Positions 1-9,104 of a DNA stretch of 32,454 bases are shown piece after piece. The translations under genes and the position numbers were made by a program. Where the stretch lies: the NCBI GenBank assembly GCA_029558715.1, contig JAKQEA010000150.1, positions 1-32,454 on the forward strand. Reading direction: 5' to 3'. Numbering within the stretch: the first letter of the stretch is position 1; each line of letters opens with the position of its first letter. The notes beneath the pieces were generated by a model, which ran no database searches, was not told where the DNA came from, and saw only the letters and a list, made by a program, of their open reading frames with translations. This DNA comes from Bacteroidota bacterium. GTDB lineage: Bacteria; Bacteroidota; Bacteroidia; Chitinophagales; Chitinophagaceae.

Positions 1-27
1 AAGTATGCCGCCTGAGTTTCCGGATTT

Positions 28-35
28 TAATTTTG
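28..35 (+). promoter_or_regulatory. TAnnTTTG -7 box for the TerC-like gene
   Basis: TAATTTTG is an exact match to the Bacteroidota -7 consensus TAnnTTTG. It ends 18 nt before the ATG at 54, implying a leader of about 14 nt. A clear -33 element is not visible. Bases 1-15 read K-Y-A-A-stop in frame 1 and could be the tail of an upstream gene, but this cannot be judged from so little sequence. Confidence 0.6.
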
Positions 36-53
36 CACCTCTAATAGATTATA

Positions 54-1022
54 ATGACAGTTGATCAGATTACATATCTTGTTTTTGGAATTGTATTGGT
101 ATTTGCTTTGGTGTTTGACCTTGGTCTTTTGAGTAAAAAAGGACAGAAGGTCACTATTCGCCAGGCTTTGTATCAAACGTTTTTTTGGGTGGGCCTGGCA
201 CTGGCTTTTTTTGTTTTTGTCTGGATTGAGAAAGGACAAGGGCTGGCATTGGAGTATCTCAGCGCTTACCTGATGGAATGGAGCCTGAGTATTGACAATA
301 TTTTTGTATTCATCCTTATTTTTTCTGCTTTTTCTGTTAAAGAAAAAAATTATGGCAGGGTGTTACTGATTGGTATCCTGATGGCCATTGTATTCAGAGT
401 AATTTTTATTACGGTTGGTGTTGCATTAGTAGAAAGATTTCATTGGATACTTTATGTTTTCGGAGTTTTTCTTGTGTACACGGGGTACAAGATGTTTACC
501 GCTAATGAGGACGAGGAATTTGATCCGCAGAAAAGTAAAGTATACTTATTCATGAAAAGATTTTTGCCATTGGCTCCGCATGACGGCAATGGTAAATTCA
601 TGATTAAGGAAAATGGTAAACCTGTTTACACTACTTTATTTGTAGTGGTAATAATGCTTGCCGCAATTGACCTGGTATTTGCACTGGACTCTATCCCGGC
701 AGTAATGGGTATTTCAAGAGACCGGCTGGTTATCTATACTTCCAATATTTTTGCTGTCTTGGGTTTGCGATCATTATTCTTCTTACTCCGTGGGGCAGTC
801 AGTAAGTTTGATTACCTCCAGCAGGGTATTGCTATCGTATTGGTATTTATAGGAATTAAAATGCTTGGTGAACACTGGATCAACCAATGGATAAGTAAAC
901 AAATACAGGTATTTATCTCATTAGGCGTTATTTTGGTATGTATTACAGGCTCTATATTCTATTCTATATTTATAAATAAGAAAGGGGAACCTGCAGATAT
1001 TACTGATGAAAGTGTTTCCTGA
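54..1022 (+). CDS. TerC/Alx family integral membrane protein
   Basis: A 322-residue protein with about eight or nine hydrophobic segments over its whole length. The TerC family signatures are present: an acidic residue next to the SLSIDNIFVF segment (about residues 77-86), and the second half-repeat motif AIDLVFALDSIPAV (about 204-217). The length matches the Alx/TerC branch. The family is linked to metal (Mn2+) export, pH and tellurite resistance; the ion moved here is not shown by the sequence. The ATG at 54 sits 18 nt after a -7 box. murF-alr follows after 15 nt on the same strand, so the two may be cotranscribed, but a functional link is not evident. Confidence 0.93.
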   Translation: MTVDQITYLVFGIVLVFALVFDLGLLSKKGQKVTIRQALYQTFFWVGLALAFFVFVWIEKGQGLALEYLSAYLMEWSLSIDNIFVFILIFSAFSVKEKNYGRVLLIGILMAIVFRVIFITVGVALVERFHWILYVFGVFLVYTGYKMFTANEDEEFDPQKSKVYLFMKRFLPLAPHDGNGKFMIKENGKPVYTTLFVVVIMLAAIDLVFALDSIPAVMGISRDRLVIYTSNIFAVLGLRSLFFLLRGAVSKFDYLQQGIAIVLVFIGIKMLGEHWINQWISKQIQVFISLGVILVCITGSIFYSIFINKKGEPADITDESVS

Positions 1023-1037
1023 TCTATTGGTAAAACC

Positions 1038-3437
1038 TTGCACTATTCAGTAAACGATATTGCCCGTATCATCCAGGCGGATACCATTGTCAGAAATGAT
1101 AACCCGATAGAGCACCTTTTATTGGATAGCCGTAAGGTTTTTTCACCTGCAACTTCTTTGTTTTTTGCTTTAATCGGTTTCCGCCGTAATGGGCATGATT
1201 TTATACTGGAGTTATACAAAAAGGGAGTCCGAAGCTTTGTCGTGAGCGAAAAGATAAATGGAGAATTTTACCCCGATGCAAATATTCTGAAAGTAAAAGA
1301 TACATTATTGGCATTACAACAGCTTGCTTCTTATCACCGTAGTCAGTTTAGTATACCAGTGATCGGGATAACAGGCAGCAATGGGAAAACAATTGTAAAG
1401 GAATGGTTGTACCAGTTATTGCATCCTGAGTATAACATAGTCAGAAGCCCCAAAAGCTATAATTCACAAATCGGCGTGCCGCTCAGTGTGTGGCAGATGA
1501 ATAAGCATCATACACTGGCAATTTTTGAGGCAGGCATTTCAAAGCCGGGAGAGATGGATAAATTGGAGCGAATAATCAGGCCCACCATTGGCATATTTAC
1601 CAATATTGGTGAAGCACATAGTGAGGGGTTTGAGTCAAAAGAGCAAAAGGAGGCCGAAAAAAGAATATTGTTCAGGCATTCAAAACAACCGGAACCTGTA
1701 CGGCAGGTGGAGTTAATAAAAAAAGAAGCAACGACTGTAATCACAGCTATATATCCGGCATGGCAGAATAAGAAAATCCACCTGGAGATTCCATTTACTG
1801 ATGACGCTTCCCTGCAAAATGCTATTACCTGCTGGGAGGTATTACTCATGCTCGGTTATAAAGAGGATATAATCAACGACAGGATGAAGCAGCTGGTGCC
1901 GGTGGATATGCGCCTGGAAATGAAGAAAGGGATTAATCATTGCCTGGTTATTAATGATAGCTATAGTGCGGACATCAGCTCACTTGAAATTGCACTTACC
2001 TTTCTTGAACAGCAAAGCATCGGTATGAAGAGAACAGTCATTCTTTCTGATTTTCTGCAAAGTGCTGTTCCGGATGATCAATTGTATACACAGGTTGCAG
2101 AAAGCCTGAAAAAGCATCGTGTCAGCAGGTTGATTGGAATAGGGGAGCGGATATCAAAATCACTGCGCCATCTTATTGCTGGCAGCGAAAATGGATTAAC
2201 TGCAGAATTTTTTTCTTCAACAGCTGAATTTTTGCAACAATTCAGGTCTTCTCTTTTTAAAGAAGAAGCTATTTTGGTAAAAGGAGCAAGAGTGTTTGCC
2301 TTTGAACAAATAGCGCAGTTGCTCGAGCAAAAAGTACATCAGACAGTATTGGAAATTAATCTGAATGCCATTGCCCATAATTTAAAGGAATATCAACGCA
2401 TATTGAAACCATCGACCAAAATTATGGCAATGGTAAAAGCTTTTGCGTATGGAAGTGGCGGAGCTGAAATTGCAGGAATTCTGCAATACCATAAAATAGA
2501 TTACCTGGGTGTTGCTTATGCAGATGAAGGGGTGGACCTGCGAAATGCAGGAATTGGTTTGCCGATAATGGTTATGAATCCTGAGGAAAATGCCTTTGAT
2601 GCGATTGTTGAAAATAATCTGGAACCAGAGCTTTATTCGTTTGAAATACTACAATCATTTGATTCTTTTTTACAAAAAGAAGGATTGCAACAGTATCCTG
2701 TTCATATTGAAGTGGAAACAGGGATGAACAGATTGGGGTTTGCCATTGGCGAAATAGAAAAACTTAGTGATTACCTTGTATCAACTTTATCTTTCAGAAT
2801 TCAATCAGTTTTTTCACACCTCGCTGCCAGCGAGGAAGCGATTCAGGATGACTTCACATGGCAGCAGTTCAGGTTACTGGAAAATGCCTCAAATCATTTA
2901 CAGGAGAAATTGGGCTATTCTTTCATCCGGCATATTGCTAATTCTGCAGCAGCTACCCGGCATCCTGAATTGCAGCTTGAAATGGTAAGATTAGGTATTG
3001 GCCTTTATGGTGTGAATAGCACTGCTGCTGATAATTTGAACCTTCAAACAGTAACGACTTTAAAATCAACTATTGCCCAACTGAAGGAATTGAAAGCGGG
3101 AGAGTCGGTTAGTTACAATCGTAAAGGAATTGTACGAAGAGATTCTCTGATTGCAACAATCAGGTTAGGGTATGCAGATGGCTATCCCCGCCGGCTTGGA
3201 AATGGATTAGGGAAGGTTTGGATAAATGGTCAACTGGCACCTGTTATCGGTACTGTTTGTATGGATATGTTTATGGTGGATGTTACAGGAATTGAAAATG
3301 TTCGGGAAGGAGATGAAGTGATTGTATTTGGTAACCAGTTGCCCGTACAACAGTTGGCACAATGGGCTGAAACGATTCCGTATGAAATACTGACAGGCAT
3401 CTCACAACGGGTGAAGAGGGTTTATTTTGAAGAGTGA
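1038..3437 (+). CDS. murF-alr: Fused MurF (UDP-MurNAc-tripeptide:D-Ala-D-Ala ligase) / alanine racemase
   Basis: A 799-residue cytoplasmic fusion. The N-terminal MurF half has the ATP-binding P-loop GITGSNGKT (110-118) and the NDSYSAD motif near 307. The C-terminal half is a PLP alanine racemase, with the PLP lysine at about K467 (VKAFAYGSGG), catalytic Tyr at about 693 (VSYNRKG), LGYADGYPRR (710-719) and VCMDMFMVDVTG. It makes D-Ala and adds D-Ala-D-Ala to the peptidoglycan precursor; the fusion is typical of Bacteroidota. The TTG start at 1038 is chosen because the family N-terminus follows directly and the terC stop lies in the same frame just upstream. Odd point: about 14 residues separate ILFRHS (210-215) from the KKEAT strand (228-232), where I recall roughly 40 in homologues, so part of the MurF ATPase core seems missing. 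Confidence 0.95.
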   Translation: MHYSVNDIARIIQADTIVRNDNPIEHLLLDSRKVFSPATSLFFALIGFRRNGHDFILELYKKGVRSFVVSEKINGEFYPDANILKVKDTLLALQQLASYHRSQFSIPVIGITGSNGKTIVKEWLYQLLHPEYNIVRSPKSYNSQIGVPLSVWQMNKHHTLAIFEAGISKPGEMDKLERIIRPTIGIFTNIGEAHSEGFESKEQKEAEKRILFRHSKQPEPVRQVELIKKEATTVITAIYPAWQNKKIHLEIPFTDDASLQNAITCWEVLLMLGYKEDIINDRMKQLVPVDMRLEMKKGINHCLVINDSYSADISSLEIALTFLEQQSIGMKRTVILSDFLQSAVPDDQLYTQVAESLKKHRVSRLIGIGERISKSLRHLIAGSENGLTAEFFSSTAEFLQQFRSSLFKEEAILVKGARVFAFEQIAQLLEQKVHQTVLEINLNAIAHNLKEYQRILKPSTKIMAMVKAFAYGSGGAEIAGILQYHKIDYLGVAYADEGVDLRNAGIGLPIMVMNPEENAFDAIVENNLEPELYSFEILQSFDSFLQKEGLQQYPVHIEVETGMNRLGFAIGEIEKLSDYLVSTLSFRIQSVFSHLAASEEAIQDDFTWQQFRLLENASNHLQEKLGYSFIRHIANSAAATRHPELQLEMVRLGIGLYGVNSTAADNLNLQTVTTLKSTIAQLKELKAGESVSYNRKGIVRRDSLIATIRLGYADGYPRRLGNGLGKVWINGQLAPVIGTVCMDMFMVDVTGIENVREGDEVIVFGNQLPVQQLAQWAETIPYEILTGISQRVKRVYFEE

Positions 3438-3532
3438 AAAACCCAATGTGCCCGCAAATCAATAGATCGGGCATTCGGATTCTGGCCTGATTTTTAAGAC
3501 TCTTTTAGCCTGTCGTCGTACAGCTTTATTCA

Positions 3533-3540
3533 TATATTTG
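3533..3540 (+). promoter_or_regulatory. TAnnTTTG -7 box for lspA
   Basis: TATATTTG matches the -7 consensus exactly and ends 18 nt before the TTG at 3559. Its own last three bases form an in-frame TTG that would wrongly extend lspA by seven codons. A transcript starting about 5 nt after the box would not contain that upstream TTG. Confidence 0.65.
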
Positions 3541-3558
3541 CCCCTTAAAACCGCATCA

Positions 3559-4260
3559 TTGAAACTAAGAACTGTTGTTTTTCTTATTGCCGTTATCATT
3601 ATTATTGACCAGGCATTGAAAATATGGATCAAGACCAGCCACCCTACCGGCGAAGTTGTAAGGGTATTGGGTTTTGATTGGTTCAGGCTTCATTTTATTG
3701 AAAACCCTGGAATGGCCTGGGGGTGGAAATTTGGTAACGAAACAGGGAAGATGATACTGACTCTGTTCCGCCTAGCTGCGGTGATCTTTGGCACATGGTA
3801 TCTGGGCCGGATTGTAAAACAACAATACAGTCGTGGGTTTATAATTTGTGCCGGGTTAATCTATGCGGGAGCATTAGGTAATCTTATCGATAGTATGTTT
3901 TATGGGATGATCTTCGACAAAGGGCTGCATTATGATGCAGCAATTAATGACTATATACCTTATGCCGGCATTGCACAATTTTCGGCAAATGGGTATTCAT
4001 CTTTTTTACATGGCAGTGTGGTGGACATGCTGTACTTCCCGATGATAAAATCGAGTTTTCCTTCCTGGCTGCCCTTTATCGGGGGTGATGAATTTGAATT
4101 CTTCAGTCCCATTTTCAATGTAGCAGACGCCTCTATCTCTATTGGTGTTATTACATTATTGCTATTTCAAAAGCGATTCTTCAAAAAGCATCACCCCGTT
4201 GCACCTGTTTCAACCGTTGAAACAAATACAGAGATAAGTGATAAAGTGCAGGTATTATAA
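3559..4260 (+). CDS. lspA: Lipoprotein signal peptidase (signal peptidase II)
   Basis: An inner-membrane aspartyl protease that removes signal peptides from prolipoproteins; at least one putative lipoprotein is encoded in this window (21956-22870). From the chosen start it has 233 residues and four hydrophobic segments. The two catalytic Asp motifs are present: GALGNLIDS (D111) and FNVADASISIG (D190). Between them is the longer insert with LHGSVVDMLYFP and a W/F-rich stretch seen in Bacteroidota LspA. I start at TTG 3559, giving a charged residue followed by the first membrane helix; the other in-frame TTG at 3538 lies inside the promoter -7 box. It ends 10 nt from the convergent T9SS gene, with no clear terminator in the gap. 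Confidence 0.93.
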   Translation: MKLRTVVFLIAVIIIIDQALKIWIKTSHPTGEVVRVLGFDWFRLHFIENPGMAWGWKFGNETGKMILTLFRLAAVIFGTWYLGRIVKQQYSRGFIICAGLIYAGALGNLIDSMFYGMIFDKGLHYDAAINDYIPYAGIAQFSANGYSSFLHGSVVDMLYFPMIKSSFPSWLPFIGGDEFEFFSPIFNVADASISIGVITLLLFQKRFFKKHHPVAPVSTVETNTEISDKVQVL

Positions 4261-4270
4261 GCTCAGTTAT

Positions 4271-6583
4271 TTATCTTGTCTTCAATACTCTTTTTTGAAT
4301 TACCCTTCCACCTGATTGCACCCGCAGGAAGTAAATACCTGAAGCAAGCTGGCTTGTATTTTCCAAACTTAAACGGGTAATTCCGGAAGAGATATCAAAC
4401 ATCTTTCTTCTTACTGCTTTTCCTGACACGTCAATCAATTCAGCCTCTGCTTTTCCGGCCTGTTCAGCTGATACTTCAAATAATAATTCATTACTGAAAG
4501 GATTGATCACTGAAACAAAGCTGAAGGGCTCATTTGATACAGCAAGTTGTATTGTTCTGGAATAAGTTGATTGGCCCGGAGTATTCCTCATTCTTATCCG
4601 GTAGTAAGCTTTACCTGTAAGACGTGATGGATCTGTATAAGAATAATGACTTTGTTCTGATACATAGTCGTTATAACTATTGACAGAGCCAATCAATGAG
4701 AAATTAACCCCATCGGTACTTCTTTCAACATCGAAGATCAGGGGCTCTGTTTCACCGGTAGTTGTCCATCTTAGCTGGGCATATTCATTATCTAACTGTC
4801 CATTGAATGCTATAAGCTCGGCTGCCAGCGGAATACCACAAAAGATAACCTGTAACGTAATAATATTTCCCTGATCTGTAAAATTGCAATTGGGGTCAGT
4901 CAGGTTGGAAATTGTAGTTGCCACTACCAGCCTGTACCTGTTACCGTTATTGATCATTAGTGTTTGTGCAGGCGTTAATGTATAAGAGGTAACATACTCC
5001 CATTCAGTTCCGTTCCAGAATGGAGCAGCCGGACCAGCAGGGGCAGTTACATCATTCCAGGTAACACCGCCATCTGTACTGCGTTGCCATTTATAATAGG
5101 TGTAGTTATTAAAGTAGGAACGTACAGTATCATAAATAGTGATCACATTGCCTTCACAAACAGAGGGGCTTAATGAGGGAGAATATTTCATGTTGGGTGA
5201 ACAGGTGGAAACTGAAATATCATCCAGGGCCCAGTCATTACCACCACCTCCGGGAGCATTGTTAAAGAACTTAAGTGTAAAACTGGTTTGAGCAGGGCCT
5301 GTTAAAAAAGTAAAACCCTTCTTTACCCACTGTCCATTGTATATAAGATTGCCAGAAGTATAATAGTCTATCCCATCTATTTCAAATGTCAGGTTGGGCG
5401 CTACTCCAGATGAGTCGCCGGCACCAGTTGGAATATAGTAGGGAGGGCCAGATGCATTAGTGGCACCTTTACCATTCGAATCGCAACCACATTTCGAACA
5501 AATGTTGCGCATCCAGCAGGAAATTTCATAGTATGTATTGGGACATAATCCAGATATTGTTTGCTGAAAGGCAGAGTCAATACGATAGGCTGCGTTAATA
5601 ACAAGCATATAGCCTGCATTGGGGTTGGTTACTGTATCAGCTGCAGGATTTCCAAGTATTGGGTTTGAAGCACCAGTGTGATCTCCTATTATATCCCATA
5701 CAGAAAACACCCGGTGTGTAGTCAGGGGGCCGGCACCATCCGGATCCGGATCTGGTTTAGGCCAGGTATCAACAAATGAGTATCCATTGCGGGCTGATGT
5801 ATTATTGGCAATACCGTAGCTATAGTCGTTGGGATCACCATTAGTAAAGTGTTTATATGTGTACCCCGGAGGTACATTGGCAGAAGTTCCCCGGTTTCTT
5901 GGTTGTCCGCTGCCAAATGAGCCATTAAATTCTGTTCCGATAGCATTAGTACCAATTGTGTTAGAACAAATACCATAGTTAGGATAAACCCTCAATGTGT
6001 TGGCAGGAAATGTAAATGTTTGTACAGCGGCAGCGCCTAATTTATAAGTCATATTACCGCCGCCGGTGCTGATATTGCTGCCTGTTGCTGCTGTAACTCT
6101 TACCCGGAACGAAGCCACCATGATACAACTGCTTCCATAAAAGGAAGGTTTATGTGTATTGGCTACCCTTCCCCTGCGAAATGCTGTAGCAGGAGCTGCA
6201 CCCGTTCTATAACCAAGATTAATAGTAATAGCTGTACCAACAATCCTTCCCGGGTCATCATTGGAAGCATCCGTAAATTGTTTATAGATCTTTCCTTCGT
6301 TGGTAAGCACCCTTACAGTACCGGGAATATAGGTTGTTCCCGCAGGAACCACATCCTGGTAACGGCAGCTATCATACGTACCTGAACGAACAACTAAAGA
6401 TGCTCTTATTTCAAGAGTATCACCAGTTTCTACAGTACCTCCATTCAGACCTTTTGTTACATTAATATAACTTTTACCAAAGTCAATGTTTTGTGACCAG
6501 GTGGTCCCTATTCCTCCTATAAACAATAGAGGAAGAAGAAAAAAATGAGGTGAGTAAATAGTACGGAGTATAGTTTTTTTCAT
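4271..6583 (-). CDS. Large secreted T9SS-sorted protein with DUF11-like and CBM-like regions
   Basis: A 770-residue exported protein of unknown role. Residues 1 to about 31 are a signal peptide ending near TWSQ. Residues 32-200 resemble a DUF11-like repeat: an opening beta-rich stretch with phrases of the type 'VVPAGTTYIPGTVRV'. A central Cys-rich part (about 330-460) ends in a carbohydrate-binding-like fold with the sequence NDWALDDISVSTC. An Ig-like stretch follows. The last 80 or so residues are a type A T9SS sorting domain (VINPFSNELLFEV, then SGIYFLRVQSGG and a basic end). It is therefore probably exported across the outer membrane and anchored or released at the surface. It is divergent from the PQQ dehydrogenase-like gene, which also has a T9SS domain. 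No catalytic motif was recognised. Confidence 0.85.
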   Translation of the reverse strand: MKKTILRTIYSPHFFLLPLLFIGGIGTTWSQNIDFGKSYINVTKGLNGGTVETGDTLEIRASLVVRSGTYDSCRYQDVVPAGTTYIPGTVRVLTNEGKIYKQFTDASNDDPGRIVGTAITINLGYRTGAAPATAFRRGRVANTHKPSFYGSSCIMVASFRVRVTAATGSNISTGGGNMTYKLGAAAVQTFTFPANTLRVYPNYGICSNTIGTNAIGTEFNGSFGSGQPRNRGTSANVPPGYTYKHFTNGDPNDYSYGIANNTSARNGYSFVDTWPKPDPDPDGAGPLTTHRVFSVWDIIGDHTGASNPILGNPAADTVTNPNAGYMLVINAAYRIDSAFQQTISGLCPNTYYEISCWMRNICSKCGCDSNGKGATNASGPPYYIPTGAGDSSGVAPNLTFEIDGIDYYTSGNLIYNGQWVKKGFTFLTGPAQTSFTLKFFNNAPGGGGNDWALDDISVSTCSPNMKYSPSLSPSVCEGNVITIYDTVRSYFNNYTYYKWQRSTDGGVTWNDVTAPAGPAAPFWNGTEWEYVTSYTLTPAQTLMINNGNRYRLVVATTISNLTDPNCNFTDQGNIITLQVIFCGIPLAAELIAFNGQLDNEYAQLRWTTTGETEPLIFDVERSTDGVNFSLIGSVNSYNDYVSEQSHYSYTDPSRLTGKAYYRIRMRNTPGQSTYSRTIQLAVSNEPFSFVSVINPFSNELLFEVSAEQAGKAEAELIDVSGKAVRRKMFDISSGITRLSLENTSQLASGIYFLRVQSGGRVIQKRVLKTR

Positions 6584-6763
6584 AGACCGGATTTTCAGGG
6601 TTCACAGCTCTGACTCGTGGCTATAAAAATAGATTAATGGGTATCCCCCGGCAATAGTACATATTCCTGACTTTTTGCTGATTTTACGGTCCTTACAATC
6701 TGTAGAAATTCCTATTGGCAGCCGCCTTAATTTGAGTTATTTTTACTTTATAAATCCATTTTC

Positions 6764-8593
6764 ATGAGAAGACCGCTACCCCTTCTGCTTAGTCTGCTGC
6801 TTTTTCTTATTCAATACAATAAAACAACTGCACAGGTAATTGATTCAACCACTATCCTCTTCAACATGGATACAGTTGCAAAAAACCTGGGTTATCCATG
6901 GGAGATCACATATGGGAAAGATGACTCACTATGGATTACCGAGGCCCGGGGGTACAGAGTGGTAAGAGTAAGCCCCAACAGAACCGAAGCACAAAAAAAT
7001 ATTCCTGCCCAGCAAGTACTTAGAATTCCGTTAGGGGGATCACTGGTAACGTTTTCCCGCTCGATTGGTACCTGGCCACAGGGAGGGATGCAGGGATTAG
7101 TTCATCACCCAGAATTTATGACGGACCCTAATAAGAGATGGGTTTATCTTGCCTATGTATACACAGGAACATGTCCTGGAAGCCCCGGTTCTCCCTGTTA
7201 TTTTCGCACTAAGATCGTAAGGTGCCGTTTTTATTTTGCTACCGATCCTGGTAATCCAGCCATTCCCGCTAAAGACACGTTAACGATCATGGATACCGTG
7301 ATATCTAATTTACCAGGTAGTAATGACCACAATTCCGGAAGAATGACTATCAGCCCGCTACCAGAACTTGATGGTACATATAAACTGTATTATACTATTG
7401 GTGATATGGGTGCCGGACAGTTCAATAATCTTTCCAGAACCAACTATGCACAAGTTCTGGATACCTGTGAAGGGAAAATTTTACGGCTTAACACGGAGCC
7501 TGATGGTGACGCATCATATGGAGTAACGCATGATTACAATACATGGAGGCAATGGATTCCGAATGATAATCCTTTCAATCATAGTGTTCCTGCATTTAGT
7601 GCACTGAAGACACCTGTTTACAGTTATGGTCATAGAAATGCACAGGGTATTGCCTGGGGGAACGTAAATGGTACATGGAGACTATACAGTTCTGAGCATG
7701 GCGATAAATCAGATGATGAGGTGAACAATATTGTTGCTGGTGGAAATTATGGGTGGCCAAGAGTGGCAGGCCTTGGTGATGAAAACTATTCATCACTTGA
7801 TGCATTTGCAAATAATGACAGGTTGGCCAACTTGCTGGTTAATTACAGCGAAAATACCTGGGCAACAACTAACAGTATGCAGCGGCCGGTATTTTCAACT
7901 TTTAACTGGGCTGCCTCAGCTATACCTTCGAGTGGCGCCAATATCTATACCTGGCCCACTATTGCTCCTTCAAGTATTGACTTTTATGGTGGTAATATTC
8001 CCGGATGGAAAAACTCATTACTTGTTACTTCACTGAAGTATGGAATGTACAGGCTAAAATTAAATTCAGTTGGTACTTTTATTGATAGTTCATCTTCTAC
8101 TAATACAGTGGATACTTTTCCATTGCTACATGGATGGAGAGTACGGGATATAGCTATTAACCCGGTAGCCAATAGTGGTGTTTTGTGGGTGGTGATAGAT
8201 AGTACCGGTAGCACTTCAGGTCCTACCGGGGGATTTGGTGGCAGCAGTTCGGCTACAAAAGACGGAGGTAAAATACTGAAGCTTACCTATAAGACATTGA
8301 TCACACTTCCGCTGGGTGAAAACCCTCCCGGCGGGCCTCCTGTAGTACGGGACCTGGTTCAGATATTCCCCAACCCTGTTACAGACAGGATTTATGTACA
8401 TGGAAAAAAAGAACTTCGAAAACCTCTGCTCGTACAGATATATGATATCAACGGGCGGATAATAAAAGAAGAAACCAGTTTCAGAAATGATTTCTCTGTA
8501 GATGTGTCAAGCTTTACCCCAGGCACTTATATACTGAAGCTTTATAATGGCTATGATATGGAAGTACAGATAGAAAAATTCATCAAGAAATAA
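6764..8593 (+). CDS. Secreted PQQ-dependent sugar dehydrogenase-like (GSDH family) protein, T9SS-sorted
   Basis: A 609-residue protein with a signal peptide (1 to about 24, ending TTAQ). Residues 40-510 form a six-bladed propeller of the soluble glucose/sorbosone dehydrogenase family. Visible motifs are GYPWEITYG (43-51), DHNSGRM (188-194, with the expected catalytic His at 189), YSYGHRNAQGIAW (286-298), SEHGDKSDDEVN (310-321) and GGNYGWP (326-332). The C-terminal 78 residues are a T9SS type A sorting domain (IFPNPVTDRIYV near 535, then PGTYILKLYNG). Family members oxidise aldoses with PQQ and Ca2+; the substrate here is unknown and some T9SS homologues have no proven activity. A strong terminator follows. 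Confidence 0.9.
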   Translation: MRRPLPLLLSLLLFLIQYNKTTAQVIDSTTILFNMDTVAKNLGYPWEITYGKDDSLWITEARGYRVVRVSPNRTEAQKNIPAQQVLRIPLGGSLVTFSRSIGTWPQGGMQGLVHHPEFMTDPNKRWVYLAYVYTGTCPGSPGSPCYFRTKIVRCRFYFATDPGNPAIPAKDTLTIMDTVISNLPGSNDHNSGRMTISPLPELDGTYKLYYTIGDMGAGQFNNLSRTNYAQVLDTCEGKILRLNTEPDGDASYGVTHDYNTWRQWIPNDNPFNHSVPAFSALKTPVYSYGHRNAQGIAWGNVNGTWRLYSSEHGDKSDDEVNNIVAGGNYGWPRVAGLGDENYSSLDAFANNDRLANLLVNYSENTWATTNSMQRPVFSTFNWAASAIPSSGANIYTWPTIAPSSIDFYGGNIPGWKNSLLVTSLKYGMYRLKLNSVGTFIDSSSSTNTVDTFPLLHGWRVRDIAINPVANSGVLWVVIDSTGSTSGPTGGFGGSSSATKDGGKILKLTYKTLITLPLGENPPGGPPVVRDLVQIFPNPVTDRIYVHGKKELRKPLLVQIYDINGRIIKEETSFRNDFSVDVSSFTPGTYILKLYNGYDMEVQIEKFIKK

Positions 8594-8619
8594 AGACTGT
8601 TCATCAGTCATCTCATTAT

Positions 8620-8663
8620 AACACAAAAAATAACCTCCGTTTTCACGGAGGCTTTTTTGTGTT
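8620..8663. terminator. Rho-independent terminator, bidirectional
   Basis: CCTCCGT (8634-8640) pairs with ACGGAGG (8645-8651). The flanking A-run and T-run (AACACAAAAAA / TTTTTTGTGTT) extend the stem, so it can act on both strands. It closes the PQQ dehydrogenase gene, which ends 27 nt upstream, and could also stop minus-strand transcription from the small ORF at 8706-8930. Confidence 0.88.
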
Positions 8664-8705
8664 ATGCTCAGGGGTTTACTTAGTTTGAAAAAATTTCAGC
8701 AACCG

Positions 8706-8930
8706 TTATCTTCTCATGGATGAGCTTTCTTTAATATAACGGATAGCAGCGGCCCTGTCAGGGTTTTCTACCGGCAAAGCATTTTCTGTTCCTGAAATAA
8801 TTCTTGAACCGGAGAGAATAGCTTTTAAATAAGCTGATTTGATCTGTTGTGCAGCCTGTACAGGCTCTTTTTTAACTGAAGTGAGAATGTTAGCCGGGCG
8901 CAGTGATGCAGCCCTTGCATTACTTTTCAT
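8706..8930 (-). CDS. Possible small protein, 74 residues, unknown function
   Basis: This is the only credible reading frame in the roughly 510-nt space between the PQQ dehydrogenase gene and fumC. It reads from an ATG at 8930, is rich in Ala, Ser and Lys, and ends RYIKESSSMRR. The frame stays open upstream for a further 40 or so codons, back to a stop near 9054. That part encodes a basic start and a strongly hydrophobic stretch (FLFVFILTVAIIQTLFV) resembling a signal anchor, but has no ATG, GTG or TTG in frame; the only candidate is a CTG at 9041, 6 nt after AAGGAG. The hydrophobic stretch could be an artefact of T-rich DNA. No family recognised. Confidence 0.35.
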   Translation of the reverse strand: MKSNARAASLRPANILTSVKKEPVQAAQQIKSAYLKAILSGSRIISGTENALPVENPDRAAAIRYIKESSSMRR

Positions 8931-9021
8931 ATGGCGGATTTTTGGGGTTACAAAAAGGGTTTGGATTATTGCGACTGTTAAGATAAAAACAAATAAAAAT
9001 CTCCTGCAATTTTTACTGAAT

Positions 9022-9055
9022 AAAAAGGAGAAAAACCTCAGATTTTTCTCCTTTT
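9022..9055. terminator. Hairpin terminator downstream of fumC
   Basis: AAAAGGAGAAAAA (9023-9035) and TTTTTCTCCTTTT (9043-9055) form a perfect 13-bp stem with a 7-nt loop. It lies 50 nt beyond the fumC stop on the minus strand, and the A/T-rich stem base gives U-runs in either direction. It also overlaps the AGGAG that would precede an upstream CTG start of the small ORF, so an alternative role in its leader cannot be excluded. Confidence 0.75.
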
Positions 9056-9104
9056 ACGATAGTGATTTTACTAGTAAATTTTATAAATCCCTGAGCAATA
9101 AGAG

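Noticed and set aside
3449-3473. TGCCCG...CGGGCA hairpin after murF-alr as a terminator
   Set aside because: The 6-bp stem has a 13-nt loop and no following T-run, so it is too weak to call.
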